Part shown: positions 1 through 6,669 of the stretch, one piece after another
How the letters are laid out: every line of letters begins with the position of its first letter
Numbering within the stretch: position 1 is the stretch's first letter
Source: Candidatus Thorarchaeota archaeon
Lineage (GTDB): Archaea > Asgardarchaeota > Thorarchaeia > Thorarchaeales > Thorarchaeaceae
Direction: 5' to 3'
DNA length: 8,125 nt
NCBI GenBank assembly: GCA_029856425.1
Contig: JAHQWZ010000073.1
Span: forward strand, 1 to 8,125
Notes under the pieces: model-generated
What the model saw: only the letters and a program-made list of their open reading frames with translations
Databases searched by the model: none
Told to the model about the DNA's origin: nothing
Translations under genes and position numbers: made by a program

Positions 1-465
1 AGGAACTATGTCAGTTGGAGTGATATTCATCTCTGTACCGTTCCGCAGGACACGTGCTTCTCCCAATGATAGTTTCTCCAATGCTTCTAGCTTCTTCTGT
101 GCTCGATACTGCTGAAAGATAGCAACCAGTGCATTAACAAAGACAATACCAAGCCACACCAGAGCTTGACCAATCTGGTTCTCGGGTGATGGAAACATGT
201 ATGCAAGGAAAATCAAAGCAATGGAGCTGATGATATAGATGTTAATAAGCCAGTTGAGAATTGGAGCAAGATACACCTGCCAGAATGAACCGCGTATCTT
301 TGGAATCTCGTTTAGACCGTACAGCTCTATTCGGGACTTGACCGCACTGGCACTAAGACCCCTTTCCGGGTCTACATCAAGCTCCTCCAAGACTACGGGT
401 AGCGGTTTGGAATGAAAGAGCCTGTTTACGTCAGTTACAGTCTCCGAGGCAGTGTCCGCGGTCAT
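1..465 (-). CDS. P-type cation-transporting ATPase, N-terminal part (cut by window edge)
   Basis: This is the first 155 residues of a P2-type cation pump (Ca2+-, Na+- or H+-transporting class), open at the left edge. Residues about 15-60 form the cation-ATPase N-terminal domain, with the typical GLSxSAVKSR...YGLNEIP pattern. Two predicted membrane helices follow: M1 (about 68-90) and M2 (about 100-118). Next comes the family pattern FQQYRAQKKLEALEKLS, then ARVLRNG and TPTDIVP, which open the actuator domain. The phosphorylation (DKTG) and nucleotide-binding parts lie outside, so the transported ion cannot be named. The ATG at 465 is chosen because GAGGG (472-476 on this strand) sits 6 bases before it and the domain begins soon after. 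It is transcribed divergently from the protease gene. The family call is secure; substrate unknown. Confidence 0.9.
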   Translation of the reverse strand, partial: MTADTASETVTDVNRLFHSKPLPVVLEELDVDPERGLSASAVKSRIELYGLNEIPKIRGSFWQVYLAPILNWLINIYIISSIALIFLAYMFPSPENQIGQALVWLGIVFVNALVAIFQQYRAQKKLEALEKLSLGEARVLRNGTEMNITPTDIVP

Positions 466-471
466 TAGAGT

Positions 472-476
472 CCCTC
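472..476 (-). promoter_or_regulatory. Ribosome binding site of the P-type ATPase
   Basis: GAGGG on the minus strand is 6 bases from the ATG at 465. This is a usable archaeal Shine-Dalgarno match and supports that start. Confidence 0.5.
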
Positions 477-507
477 TTGTCGCTATTGGGCAATTGGATA
501 GTCTGCA

Positions 508-515
508 GATAAATC
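508..515 (-). promoter_or_regulatory. Possible TATA box for the P-type ATPase
   Basis: The minus strand reads GATTTATC, close to the archaeal box A. It lies about 47 bases before the ATG, which would place transcription start near 487 and give a leader of about 22 bases holding the GAGGG site. No clear BRE purine tract is seen. Weak single-motif evidence. Confidence 0.3.
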
Positions 516-550
516 AACTTGTGCCCTACAGGTCCACTACTGCGATGTGA

Positions 551-606
551 GATTAGACGAAGGAAGCATGGCTCTTGTGATGCTTTTGTTAATCTTCCTT
601 TGAATC
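551..606. other. Imperfect inverted repeat in the ATPase/protease intergenic region
   Basis: CGAAGGAAG (558-566) can pair with CTTCCTTTG (594-602) with one G-U pair. GATT (551-554) can pair with AATC (603-606) beyond a 3-base bulge, and GCAT/ATGC (566-569, 579-582) could pair inside as an alternative. It may be an RNA structure in the protease leader or a binding site, or it may be chance. I see no convincing TATA box for the protease gene in 466-691. Confidence 0.2.
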
Positions 607-691
607 CCATGCAATAATACCGTTGTCGATAGGTTCATCTACTCAAAAATCCGAGTTGAAATGTACGCGATGATATGCTCTGGTGCACGCT

Positions 692-2665
692 ATGTTTGAT
701 TATATCGAGTCCCCCTATCCATATTACGAGCCAAGACCTCGGAAATCGTCAAGCAGCCTGAGGATCATTGCAGTCGTGATTATCATCATGCTTGTCGCAT
801 CGGGAGGACTCTTTCTTCTAATACCTCTAGGAGACTTGATACCGGGACCAAAGGAGCCTATCAAAGTTGCAGTGGTTGACTCTGGAATTGATGTTGATCT
901 GACATTGAATGGAAGGATCGGGGCTGAACAGAGTTTTGTTCTCCCGCAGAATGGATATCCAGTATCGGAAACTGCTGTCAGCGATTCAAGGCCTGAAGGT
1001 AGCCAACATGGCACAATAGTGGCCAAAGCAGTTGCAGCAAATAGTGCAAACGCAGTGATAGTGAACGCCAAAGTCCTCGCCAGCAATGGAGTAGCTACAT
1101 CTGCAGGAGTCATTGCAGCAATTTACTGGGCTATTGAGCAGAACTGCAGTGTGATCAATCTCAGCCTCGGAGCGACTCCTGGATATGGCGACCCACTAGA
1201 AGCGGCTGTAGAATATGCGTTCGCCCATGGTGCTGTCGTTGTTGCAGCGGCAGGAAACGAAGGAGACAACGGGCTCGCTGGCAATACCATCAACACTCCA
1301 GGTCTTTTTGAACATGTACTTGCAGTTGGAGGACTGAATGACTTCGGAGGCCCTGCGGACTACACCAGTTATGGCCCGACATCATCAAGATACATGAAGC
1401 CAGACCTATCTGCACCGGGGTATTTTGATTCTGGAAACTCAAGATATTATGGGACCAGTTTTGCATCTCCACGGGTAGCAGCGGCAGCAGCTGAACTTAT
1501 GGCTTATAGCATTAGCAATAACATCACATATACACCTGGAGCTATCATGACAGCCCTGGTCAAGGGTGCAAATCCCTTGCAGTATCCGGATTATATTGTG
1601 GGGGCGGGTGCATTGAACCTTGAGACCTCCAAACAACTCATGGCCTCAACTCTTATTGAAGGAGGCCTCCCAGCCATATCTCATGCATTCCCAGGTTCCT
1701 TGCCAATTGACTTCGAAAGGCTGTTTTATGGTGACAACTATACATTCGAAATAAGACTGCTGACGGCGGGCTATACAACTTTTAGTGTTCAGGTCACCGC
1801 CAGCACTCTCTCTGTCTTTGATATTCCATCCCAAGTAACAATTAACCAGACGGGATATGTGACATTAGAAGTTTACGTGCCAGAGAGTGGACCAAGCAAC
1901 TATCAAGCCACAATCCAGTTTAGCTCAACAGATTTTGGTAGCACATCTATTGGGTTCGATTTTGATGTGACTTCATCTATTGCTCGAGTGGCATTTGACA
2001 TCAGCTTCACAACTTGGTGGATGGATACGACATATGGCCAATTCAGAGACTTCTATGGGATTCTTACTCAAAACAGCATTTCCGTCACTGAGATCAGAGA
2101 TGAGTCTCTTACAACACTCTCCTACTTGCAGTTGTTTGATGCAGTTGTGCTTCTTGACCCGTTTGTCTGGGAAGACAATGAAACGAACCCACTTGTCTTT
2201 GAAACTTTCTCGTTGCCCTTCGCACCCGAAACCAAGCAAGCCTACGAGGACTACTATAATTCAGGTGGAGGGCTTTTTGTCACTGCTCTATCAAACGCAT
2301 CGCTAGATGTCGCCAAGCTAAATGACTTCATAGATTGGACAGAGTACTCTTTCAGTTTCTCTTTGATAGCTGATGCTAATGAACCCGTTGAGGTGACACA
2401 GGTAACTGCTCATACCATTACTAGTGGCGTGGGAAGTTTCGACTATCTTGGTGCAGCAATCAACGAACCAGCTGGTGCAATCACGCTAGGGAGGTTCGAG
2501 GGCAATGACGTGCTTAGTGCTATACAGGGTGTAGGCGGCGGAAGACTCGTCGTGACGGGTACGAACTACTTCATTGACAACTGGGGTATCAATGGAGAAT
2601 ACTCCTCAACATCCAATGATAGACTCAGTCTGAGAATAATGCAATGGCTTGCTGGATTGCTTTGA
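692..2665 (+). CDS. Membrane-anchored subtilisin-like serine protease (S8) with site-1-protease-like C-terminal region
   Basis: This predicted extracytoplasmic serine protease has 657 residues counted from the ATG at 692. A short cytoplasmic tail with a KSSSSLR segment precedes one membrane helix (about 23-45). The S8 catalytic domain (about 57-310) shows all the active-site motifs: Asp63 in VAVVDSGID, His106 in GSQHGTIVA, the oxyanion Asn189 in AAAGNEGDN, and Ser256 in GTSFASPRVA. No prodomain of usual size lies between helix and catalytic domain. Residues about 325-430 look like a beta-sandwich. Residues about 430-657 resemble the GATase-like/DUF4350-type fold found after the catalytic domain in eukaryotic site-1 protease; shared cues are FRDFYGIL, YYNSGGGLFV, and GGGRLVVTGTNYFIDN near the end. 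ATG 692 is preferred over an in-frame GTG at 683 because GGTG (682-685) lies 6 bases before it. The substrate is unknown. No functional link to the mfn genes is evident. Confidence 0.9.
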   Translation: MFDYIESPYPYYEPRPRKSSSSLRIIAVVIIIMLVASGGLFLLIPLGDLIPGPKEPIKVAVVDSGIDVDLTLNGRIGAEQSFVLPQNGYPVSETAVSDSRPEGSQHGTIVAKAVAANSANAVIVNAKVLASNGVATSAGVIAAIYWAIEQNCSVINLSLGATPGYGDPLEAAVEYAFAHGAVVVAAAGNEGDNGLAGNTINTPGLFEHVLAVGGLNDFGGPADYTSYGPTSSRYMKPDLSAPGYFDSGNSRYYGTSFASPRVAAAAAELMAYSISNNITYTPGAIMTALVKGANPLQYPDYIVGAGALNLETSKQLMASTLIEGGLPAISHAFPGSLPIDFERLFYGDNYTFEIRLLTAGYTTFSVQVTASTLSVFDIPSQVTINQTGYVTLEVYVPESGPSNYQATIQFSSTDFGSTSIGFDFDVTSSIARVAFDISFTTWWMDTTYGQFRDFYGILTQNSISVTEIRDESLTTLSYLQLFDAVVLLDPFVWEDNETNPLVFETFSLPFAPETKQAYEDYYNSGGGLFVTALSNASLDVAKLNDFIDWTEYSFSFSLIADANEPVEVTQVTAHTITSGVGSFDYLGAAINEPAGAITLGRFEGNDVLSAIQGVGGGRLVVTGTNYFIDNWGINGEYSSTSNDRLSLRIMQWLAGLL

Positions 2666-2740
2666 AGTCCTGGCTAAGTGTATTCCTCGACACCATGATT
2701 GCGCGGTTTTAGTTGTTTAAAAGAACCTGAGACCCTGTCT

Positions 2741-2746
2741 TTTATA
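2741..2746 (+). promoter_or_regulatory. Candidate TATA box (box A) for the mfnB transcript
   Basis: TTTATA is an exact match to the core archaeal box A. Start would be expected about 22-27 bases downstream, near 2766-2771, just where the long stem-loop begins. No obvious BRE lies directly upstream. TTTAAAAG at 2716-2723 is an alternative. Confidence 0.4.
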
Positions 2747-2769
2747 CCAAAAACACTACCGAGTCGAAA

Positions 2770-2819
2770 GTCGGATATGCTGATGACCTGGATTGTTCCT
2801 GTGTCATCAGCTTCCCGAC
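2770..2819 (+). other. Imperfect stem-loop in the mfnB leader
   Basis: An outer 5-bp stem (GTCGG 2770-2774 with CCGAC 2815-2819) and an inner perfect 9-bp stem (GCTGATGAC 2779-2787 with GTCATCAGC 2803-2811) are separated by a 4x3 internal loop and close on a 15-base loop. It follows the TTTATA box at the spacing expected for a 5'-terminal RNA structure. It could be a leader element, a small RNA, a terminator of the protease transcript or a DNA operator. There is no T tract directly after it, which weakens the terminator reading. Confidence 0.45.
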
Positions 2820-2933
2820 ACTATTTCTTTTGGATTAGTCTATGATCAGTAGTTAATGCCGTATTCGGCGAGGTTGCTACAGTCATTCTCCTGAAATGCG
2901 TGTGATATCATCAATCGGAGCAGTCATTAGTAC

Positions 2934-2953
2934 CAGTTGGGCTTTAGCAACTG
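2934..2953 (+). other. Hairpin next to the mfnB start codon
   Basis: CAGTTG (2934-2939) and CAACTG (2948-2953) form a perfect 6-bp stem with an 8-base loop, ending 8 bases before the ATG at 2962. The 3' arm overlaps the only weak Shine-Dalgarno-like bases (TGAG, 2952-2955), so folding could limit ribosome access. Short stems like this also arise by chance. Confidence 0.3.
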
Positions 2954-2961
2954 AGTCTACA

Positions 2962-3678
2962 ATGGCAAAGCTCCTAGTGAGTCCAACAGATGAGCTGGAC
3001 GCTCTCGAGGCGGTGAAAGGAGGGGCGGATATTATTGATGTCAAGAACCCACATGAGGGGTCTCTTGGAGCAGCCACTCCAGCATTGATTCGCAAGATAA
3101 GGAAAACTATCGAGAAAAGCATCCCGGTAAGCGCTGCTGTAGGTGATGTGCCGAATCTCCCAGGCACAGTCGCACAAGCAGCCCTGGGTGCAGCACAAGC
3201 AGGTGCAGACTTTGTAAAGATAGGCCTCTATGGCTCCACAAAAGAGGAAGATGCGGCTTATCTTCTGAAATCAGTTGTGGAGACGCTCAATGATTTTGGA
3301 AGCAAGAGCAAGACGGTTGCGGCGCTTTACGGCGACTACCTTCGTGCAGGGACCCTAAATCCAGCTGTACTCCCAGATATTGCTCAATCAAGCGGTGTTC
3401 AAATAATAATGATTGACACTGCGGTCAAAGATGGAAGGGACCTCTTTGTCTTCATGCCAGCGGAGGAAGTCGCGTCAATCATCGAAACAGGACAGAACAA
3501 CGACCTTGAGGTGGCGTTGGCTGGTTCATTGGCTGATGAATCATTCAGGATTGCAGCAGGGCTCAAACCTGATATTATAGGAGTCAGAACTGCAGCTCTT
3601 CCTGGAGGAGATAGGAAAGAAGGAAGAGTGGATGCGGAGCTTGTCAAGGAGTTGAAGCTAATTCTAGAAGGCGGATAG
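2962..3678 (+). CDS. mfnB: (5-formylfuran-3-yl)methyl phosphate synthase (4-HFC-P synthase), methanofuran biosynthesis
   Basis: This cytoplasmic TIM-barrel enzyme condenses two glyceraldehyde-3-phosphate molecules into 4-(hydroxymethyl)-2-furancarboxaldehyde phosphate, the furan precursor of methanofuran. From ATG 2962 it has 238 residues, close to the family's roughly 235. The start motif KLLVSPTD and GGADIIDVKNPHEGSLGA are hallmarks of the family. Lys28 (DVKNP), Lys86 (FVKIGLYG), Asp152 and Lys156 (MIDTAVKDG) fall one residue after the active-site Lys27, Lys85, Asp151 and Lys155 described for the Methanocaldococcus enzyme; Lys28 would be the Schiff-base lysine. The phosphate-binding end reads GVRTAALPGGDRKEGRV. 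An in-frame ATG at 2896 would add 22 residues that the family lacks, and it has no ribosome binding site, so it is rejected. The gene is convergent with mfnE, with one base between stop codons, and has its own leader with possible regulatory structure. Confidence 0.93.
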   Translation: MAKLLVSPTDELDALEAVKGGADIIDVKNPHEGSLGAATPALIRKIRKTIEKSIPVSAAVGDVPNLPGTVAQAALGAAQAGADFVKIGLYGSTKEEDAAYLLKSVVETLNDFGSKSKTVAALYGDYLRAGTLNPAVLPDIAQSSGVQIIMIDTAVKDGRDLFVFMPAEEVASIIETGQNNDLEVALAGSLADESFRIAAGLKPDIIGVRTAALPGGDRKEGRVDAELVKELKLILEGG

Positions 3679-3679
3679 C

Positions 3680-4324
3680 TTATTGCGACTGTTTATTGAT
3701 AATCTCCGACAGATTCTCAGGTCGCAAGCCATTCAGGACATAGAAATCCCCTTTGAACTTAGGATATAGCTGCGAAATATAGCGGTCTATGATCTCCTTA
3801 TCGATTAGATATTGAACGCTCTCAGGTCTTACAACTTCGGTTTCTGACTGAATGACTGACCACCATTTCATGAAAGGACTAATACTCTTGAGAATCAGGA
3901 CAGCATCTGCCTCTCCTTGAATACCGATCCAGAGAGAAATCGAATCGCTAGTAACATCCCAGCTGTGAGGTAATCTGTCATGGGACTTCAGCAGTTCGTA
4001 TGGCTGAATTATGAAACTCTCTCCATCTGCCCACCTTTTGAACGCATCAATACCCGAATAGAGGCTCCATGACGGTTGCATATCTGCCATCAAGCTACCG
4101 CTGAGATCCATGCATCTTATTGCTAGCCAATGCGCGGCGGAATCCGAGAGATATTTCCTGCTATGAAGCTCCCGTATTCGATTCGCGAAATATGCGCCGC
4201 CCGGCACTATCAATACTTTGCGTTGTTCAGCGATATCTGAGATTATCTTTAGGATTTCTCTTAGTTGATAAGGATGGTTCATCAGGCTTCCGCCCACTTT
4301 GATGACCACCTTCAATACACTCAT
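3680..4324 (-). CDS. mfnE: Amino acid kinase-family [5-(aminomethyl)furan-3-yl]methyl phosphate kinase, methanofuran biosynthesis
   Basis: This is a probable cytoplasmic kinase that uses ATP to turn the aminomethylfuran phosphate F1-P into its diphosphate, the activated donor for MfnF. It has 214 residues from ATG 4324. Amino acid kinase motifs are present: KVGGSL (9-14) for phosphate binding, VPGGAYFANRIREL (40-53), the LPHSWDVTSDSIS segment (118-130) for nucleotide and substrate, and a lysine in AVLILKS (Lys146). The C-terminal VLNGLRPENL (about 197-206) fits the family. The ATG lies inside the ATGA overlap with the mfnF stop, which suggests translational coupling; an in-frame TTG at 4330 is less likely. 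It is the last gene of the D-F-E operon and ends one base from the mfnB stop. The fold is certain; the exact reaction rests on family resemblance and on the mfnF/mfnD neighbours. Confidence 0.85.
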   Translation of the reverse strand: MSVLKVVIKVGGSLMNHPYQLREILKIISDIAEQRKVLIVPGGAYFANRIRELHSRKYLSDSAAHWLAIRCMDLSGSLMADMQPSWSLYSGIDAFKRWADGESFIIQPYELLKSHDRLPHSWDVTSDSISLWIGIQGEADAVLILKSISPFMKWWSVIQSETEVVRPESVQYLIDKEIIDRYISQLYPKFKGDFYVLNGLRPENLSEIINKQSQ

Positions 4325-5373
4325 CTCCAATTTCTGGCCGCATAGAGTGCAGCCGCAAAAGCGGTTGCTGCTGTGGCGCCATCCGGTCCCAGAAGGTCAT
4401 GCAGGTGCTTTCCCTCCTTGATGTCAAGCGACGCCAAGGCGCTTCGACCCAAGAAGGCAGCCCCAATCCCAGAAAAGACATAGACTTGCTCAGAAGGTTT
4501 CATGTCATGCAGAGCACAGACCTGGAATACTGCGCTGAGGATGTCTCTGAGTTGCTGGGTCCATGCTTGCCGAGCAATGTCAACAATCTGAGATTCTTGT
4601 ATAGTTTCGATGTCCCCGCATACAACTCTGGCTATACGAGCTTTGCACTCCTCAATCGATTTTCCACGTCCATCGGCGGTATCGTTTGTATATTGATGCG
4701 TAGCTATGTGTCCTAGCACCAGATGAACATCTGCACTTGTTGCGAAGTATTCTGAAGATACTCGACAGCTCACACCATCCAACTCAATTTCACGCAGTAT
4801 GGCAGAAAGATTAGTTCTGAGAGCTCCAGTATAGACCAATTCACCACTCATCAGGCGACTTGTATCGCTTTTCCCACGCGTGATTGGAAATCCATTTCTA
4901 ATCGCAATAATGTCAGTGGTTGTTGACCCGACATCAATCAGAATACAATTGGGGATTCCTCTCCCTACAGTCCAACCCAGCACCGGCCAGTTTGCCGCAG
5001 CTACTCGGAGGGGGTCGTTCAAGACTTCCTCGAACGATAGCAGCTCCAATTCAATGTCCGGGAAAACGATGGGAATCTCTCTGAGTGTCCTGTGAACTCC
5101 TTTAGCAATGGTAGTGACACCCTCTCGTTTTGTCTGAAATGTGTCGGAGAGTTCTGCAGTCATTACCACTGATACAAGCTCAGGCGCCTGCGGAGTATTT
5201 GCTAACTCATATACTGTATTAGCAATAAGATTCCATAGATCAAGTCTTTCACGCTGCCAGATTGGAAAACTCTCGGAGTGAAAGGTGAGTTCAGTAGGAA
5301 CACCACTGTCGTCTAGGGTGAGACCACAGCCCTTGAGGTTCGCCCCTCCTATGTCGAGTCCAACTACTCTCAA
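4321..5373 (-). CDS. mfnF: Methanofuran core synthase, ASKHA/hydantoinase-like (H4MPT-linked C1 transfer pathway protein family)
   Basis: This cytoplasmic enzyme is predicted to couple the furan diphosphate F1-PP with gamma-glutamyl-tyramine, releasing pyrophosphate and forming the ether-linked methanofuran core. It has 350 residues. ASKHA-type phosphate loops are visible: GLDIGGANLKG (5-15) and LIDVGSTTTDII (145-156). Family blocks include MTAELSD (71-77), SGELVYTGALRTNL (176-189), ADVHLVLG (214-221), TADGR (232-236) and SGIGAAFLG (301-309). The start is TTG at 5373, inside a TTGA overlap with the mfnD stop. GAGGGG 8 bases before it supports this start, and the first residues MRVVGLDIGG match where the family begins. 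Older annotations call this family hydantoinase/oxoprolinase-like or 'H4MPT-linked C1 transfer pathway protein'. Confidence 0.9.
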   Translation of the reverse strand: MRVVGLDIGGANLKGCGLTLDDSGVPTELTFHSESFPIWQRERLDLWNLIANTVYELANTPQAPELVSVVMTAELSDTFQTKREGVTTIAKGVHRTLREIPIVFPDIELELLSFEEVLNDPLRVAAANWPVLGWTVGRGIPNCILIDVGSTTTDIIAIRNGFPITRGKSDTSRLMSGELVYTGALRTNLSAILREIELDGVSCRVSSEYFATSADVHLVLGHIATHQYTNDTADGRGKSIEECKARIARVVCGDIETIQESQIVDIARQAWTQQLRDILSAVFQVCALHDMKPSEQVYVFSGIGAAFLGRSALASLDIKEGKHLHDLLGPDGATAATAFAAALYAARNWR

Positions 5374-6605
5374 GCAGATATCCCCTCAAGACGCTTGTCT
5401 ATGCTGCGTTCTATTGAGCTTAGGTTATCCCTAGCCGCATCTCTTGTTAAGCCCCACCCACAGACATACGGTCGCACTATCGTCGTGCCATCTGGCAATG
5501 GAAATGGCGGGCTTGAAACACCTGGGATCACCATTACTCGCGCATAGTCATCGATGTTGTACTTCGATTCAGGAACTCGTTTCATATCGATGTATTCTTC
5601 GAAAACGGAACATCCCTTCAATGTCATCTTTTTCGGAGGGGAACCTGAAGCGCACTCAACTATGCTGGCTAATCCCTTGGGTCCGACTGTTCGTTCGAGG
5701 CCGATTGATGAAACTGTGAGTCGAGGATTGATTTCCATTGGAAAGGCCTCTTTTCCTTTGAACACAAAATCGATGCCAACATAGCCGCAAAGGTTGGGGA
5801 GCGAATCTGCTATCTTTTGCGCATCCGCAGCAGCTTTCTTAGCCGCAGGATGATCAAAGGGACATTCTCCGCCATGATAACCCGGAGTTGATACAGAAGT
5901 ACCCAGGGTTACGTTCTGACGATTAACGGATAGTACTGATGATTTCCCATTTCCAGTGAGAAGAGATACACTAGCGTGGACTCCGTCAATATATTCCTGA
6001 AGGATAAATGATGCAACCCTATCCTTCATCTCCGGTCTATGAGCTAGTTCCATGAGATTGCCAGTGTTAGATGCGATGAATGTGCACGTCGCCCCTGAAG
6101 AGATTGCAGGCTTGATTACAACGGGGAAATTCAGGTCGTGACTATCATTCAAGATGTCATTAATTGTCCCAAATATCGTTCTTGGCACTGGCAGAGATAG
6201 CTCCTCAAAGAGGCTCGCACTATTTATCTTATCTGAACAGAATGCAGCTGTTTCGGTATCAGGATTGAGAACGTTCAAACCTCTAGATCTGATAGCCTGG
6301 AGAACTTCTACGAGTATGCCTTCGTCCTCTGGGGCTATGACAAGTCCTAACTCAGCATTATCTGAAAGGACCTCTATAGCTGTTTGCCAACTCTCTTCAT
6401 CCGATATCTCTTCTCTGTGTATTGATCGAGGTAGAAACTGCTCTTGTATTCTGTAATCATAGGAGAGGGACACATCATGACCAGCGTAGTTGAAACACCG
6501 TGCCATGGTGCAGAGCATCGCAAACCCCTGCGCGGCAAAGCTTGGCGACAGGGCTTTGTTGGCAAGTCCACCTCCTGATATGTGCTCGTAGAGGAATATT
6601 CGCAT
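5370..6605 (-). CDS. mfnD: ATP-grasp tyramine-L-glutamate ligase, methanofuran biosynthesis
   Basis: This predicted cytoplasmic ligase uses ATP to join the gamma-carboxyl of L-glutamate to tyramine, giving gamma-glutamyl-tyramine for MfnF. It has 411 residues. The N-terminal MRIFLYEHISGGG is typical of the family. The ATP-grasp core follows: NPDTETAAFCSDK (114-126), the ATP lysine in VVIKPAISSGAT (Lys165), the hinge FILQEYIDGVHASVS (Glu204), then YVGIDFVFKG (Asp279) and the metal-binding MEINPRLTVSS (Glu291, Asn293, Arg295). About 75 residues beyond the core include RVMVIPG and VRPYVCGWGLTRDAARDNL; they may belong to the family in this lineage or be an addition. ATG 6605 is the first gene of the D-F-E operon. 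A TATA element about 33 bases upstream implies a very short leader. A related ATP-grasp ligase adding a different amino acid cannot be excluded, but the mfnF/mfnE neighbours favour MfnD. Confidence 0.87.
   Translation of the reverse strand: MRIFLYEHISGGGLANKALSPSFAAQGFAMLCTMARCFNYAGHDVSLSYDYRIQEQFLPRSIHREEISDEESWQTAIEVLSDNAELGLVIAPEDEGILVEVLQAIRSRGLNVLNPDTETAAFCSDKINSASLFEELSLPVPRTIFGTINDILNDSHDLNFPVVIKPAISSGATCTFIASNTGNLMELAHRPEMKDRVASFILQEYIDGVHASVSLLTGNGKSSVLSVNRQNVTLGTSVSTPGYHGGECPFDHPAAKKAAADAQKIADSLPNLCGYVGIDFVFKGKEAFPMEINPRLTVSSIGLERTVGPKGLASIVECASGSPPKKMTLKGCSVFEEYIDMKRVPESKYNIDDYARVMVIPGVSSPPFPLPDGTTIVRPYVCGWGLTRDAARDNLSSIERSIDKRLEGISA
5382..5387 (-). promoter_or_regulatory. Ribosome binding site deciding the TTG start of mfnF
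   Basis: GAGGGG on the minus strand, inside the end of mfnD, is 8 bases from the TTG at 5373. It is the best Shine-Dalgarno match I found in the window and justifies a non-ATG start in an overlapping gene. Confidence 0.65.
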
Positions 6606-6634
6606 TGCTGACCAAAAATGTAATAGTCAGCAGC

Positions 6635-6641
6635 CTATATG
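6635..6641. promoter_or_regulatory. Shared central TATA element between mfnD and the HisA-like gene
   Basis: CTATATG (CATATAG on the other strand) sits at the midpoint of the 64 bases separating the start codons at 6605 and 6670, about 32-33 bases from each. That is the spacing for leaderless or nearly leaderless transcripts on both sides. The only Shine-Dalgarno-like tract for the plus gene, GGAG at 6651-6654, is 15 bases from its ATG, too far to be a good site, which fits leaderless translation. Confidence 0.4.
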
Positions 6642-6669
6642 ACTCTTACAGGAGCACTGAAACCCACCA

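Larger units (their letters stand above)
2666..2961 (+). other. Intergenic region / probable mfnB leader
   Basis: This is 296 bases without a supported gene. It holds TTTAAAAG (2716-2723) and an exact TTTATA box (2741-2746), then an imperfect stem-loop (2770-2819) and a hairpin directly before mfnB (2934-2953). An 8-base direct repeat CAGTCATT occurs at 2880-2887 and 2921-2928, and the palindrome TGATATCA at 2903-2910. No tRNA, CRISPR or insertion-sequence signature is visible. If transcription starts from the TTTATA box, mfnB has an untranslated leader of roughly 190 bases, long for an archaeon. Confidence 0.5.

Noticed and set aside
724..1113. 129-codon minus-strand reading frame within the protease gene
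   Set aside because: It lies fully opposite the catalytic domain, which carries intact active-site motifs, and its translation has no recognisable domain. It is a shadow frame.
1980..2306. 108-codon plus-strand frame overlapping the protease gene in another frame
   Set aside because: The protease frame is continuous and coherent through this region; the alternative product has no family features.
2770..2819. C/D-box small RNA suggested by TGATGA at 2781-2786
   Set aside because: No matching D box (CTGA) follows, and the TGATGA is explained as one arm of the perfect inverted repeat.
2770..2819. Intrinsic terminator of the protease transcript
   Set aside because: The stem is followed by a mixed sequence, not a T tract, and it lies more than 100 bases after the stop codon. 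Not excluded, but not supported.
4324..4330. TTG at 4330 as start of mfnE
   Set aside because: It would add only two residues with no ribosome site. The ATG in the ATGA overlap is the simpler choice.
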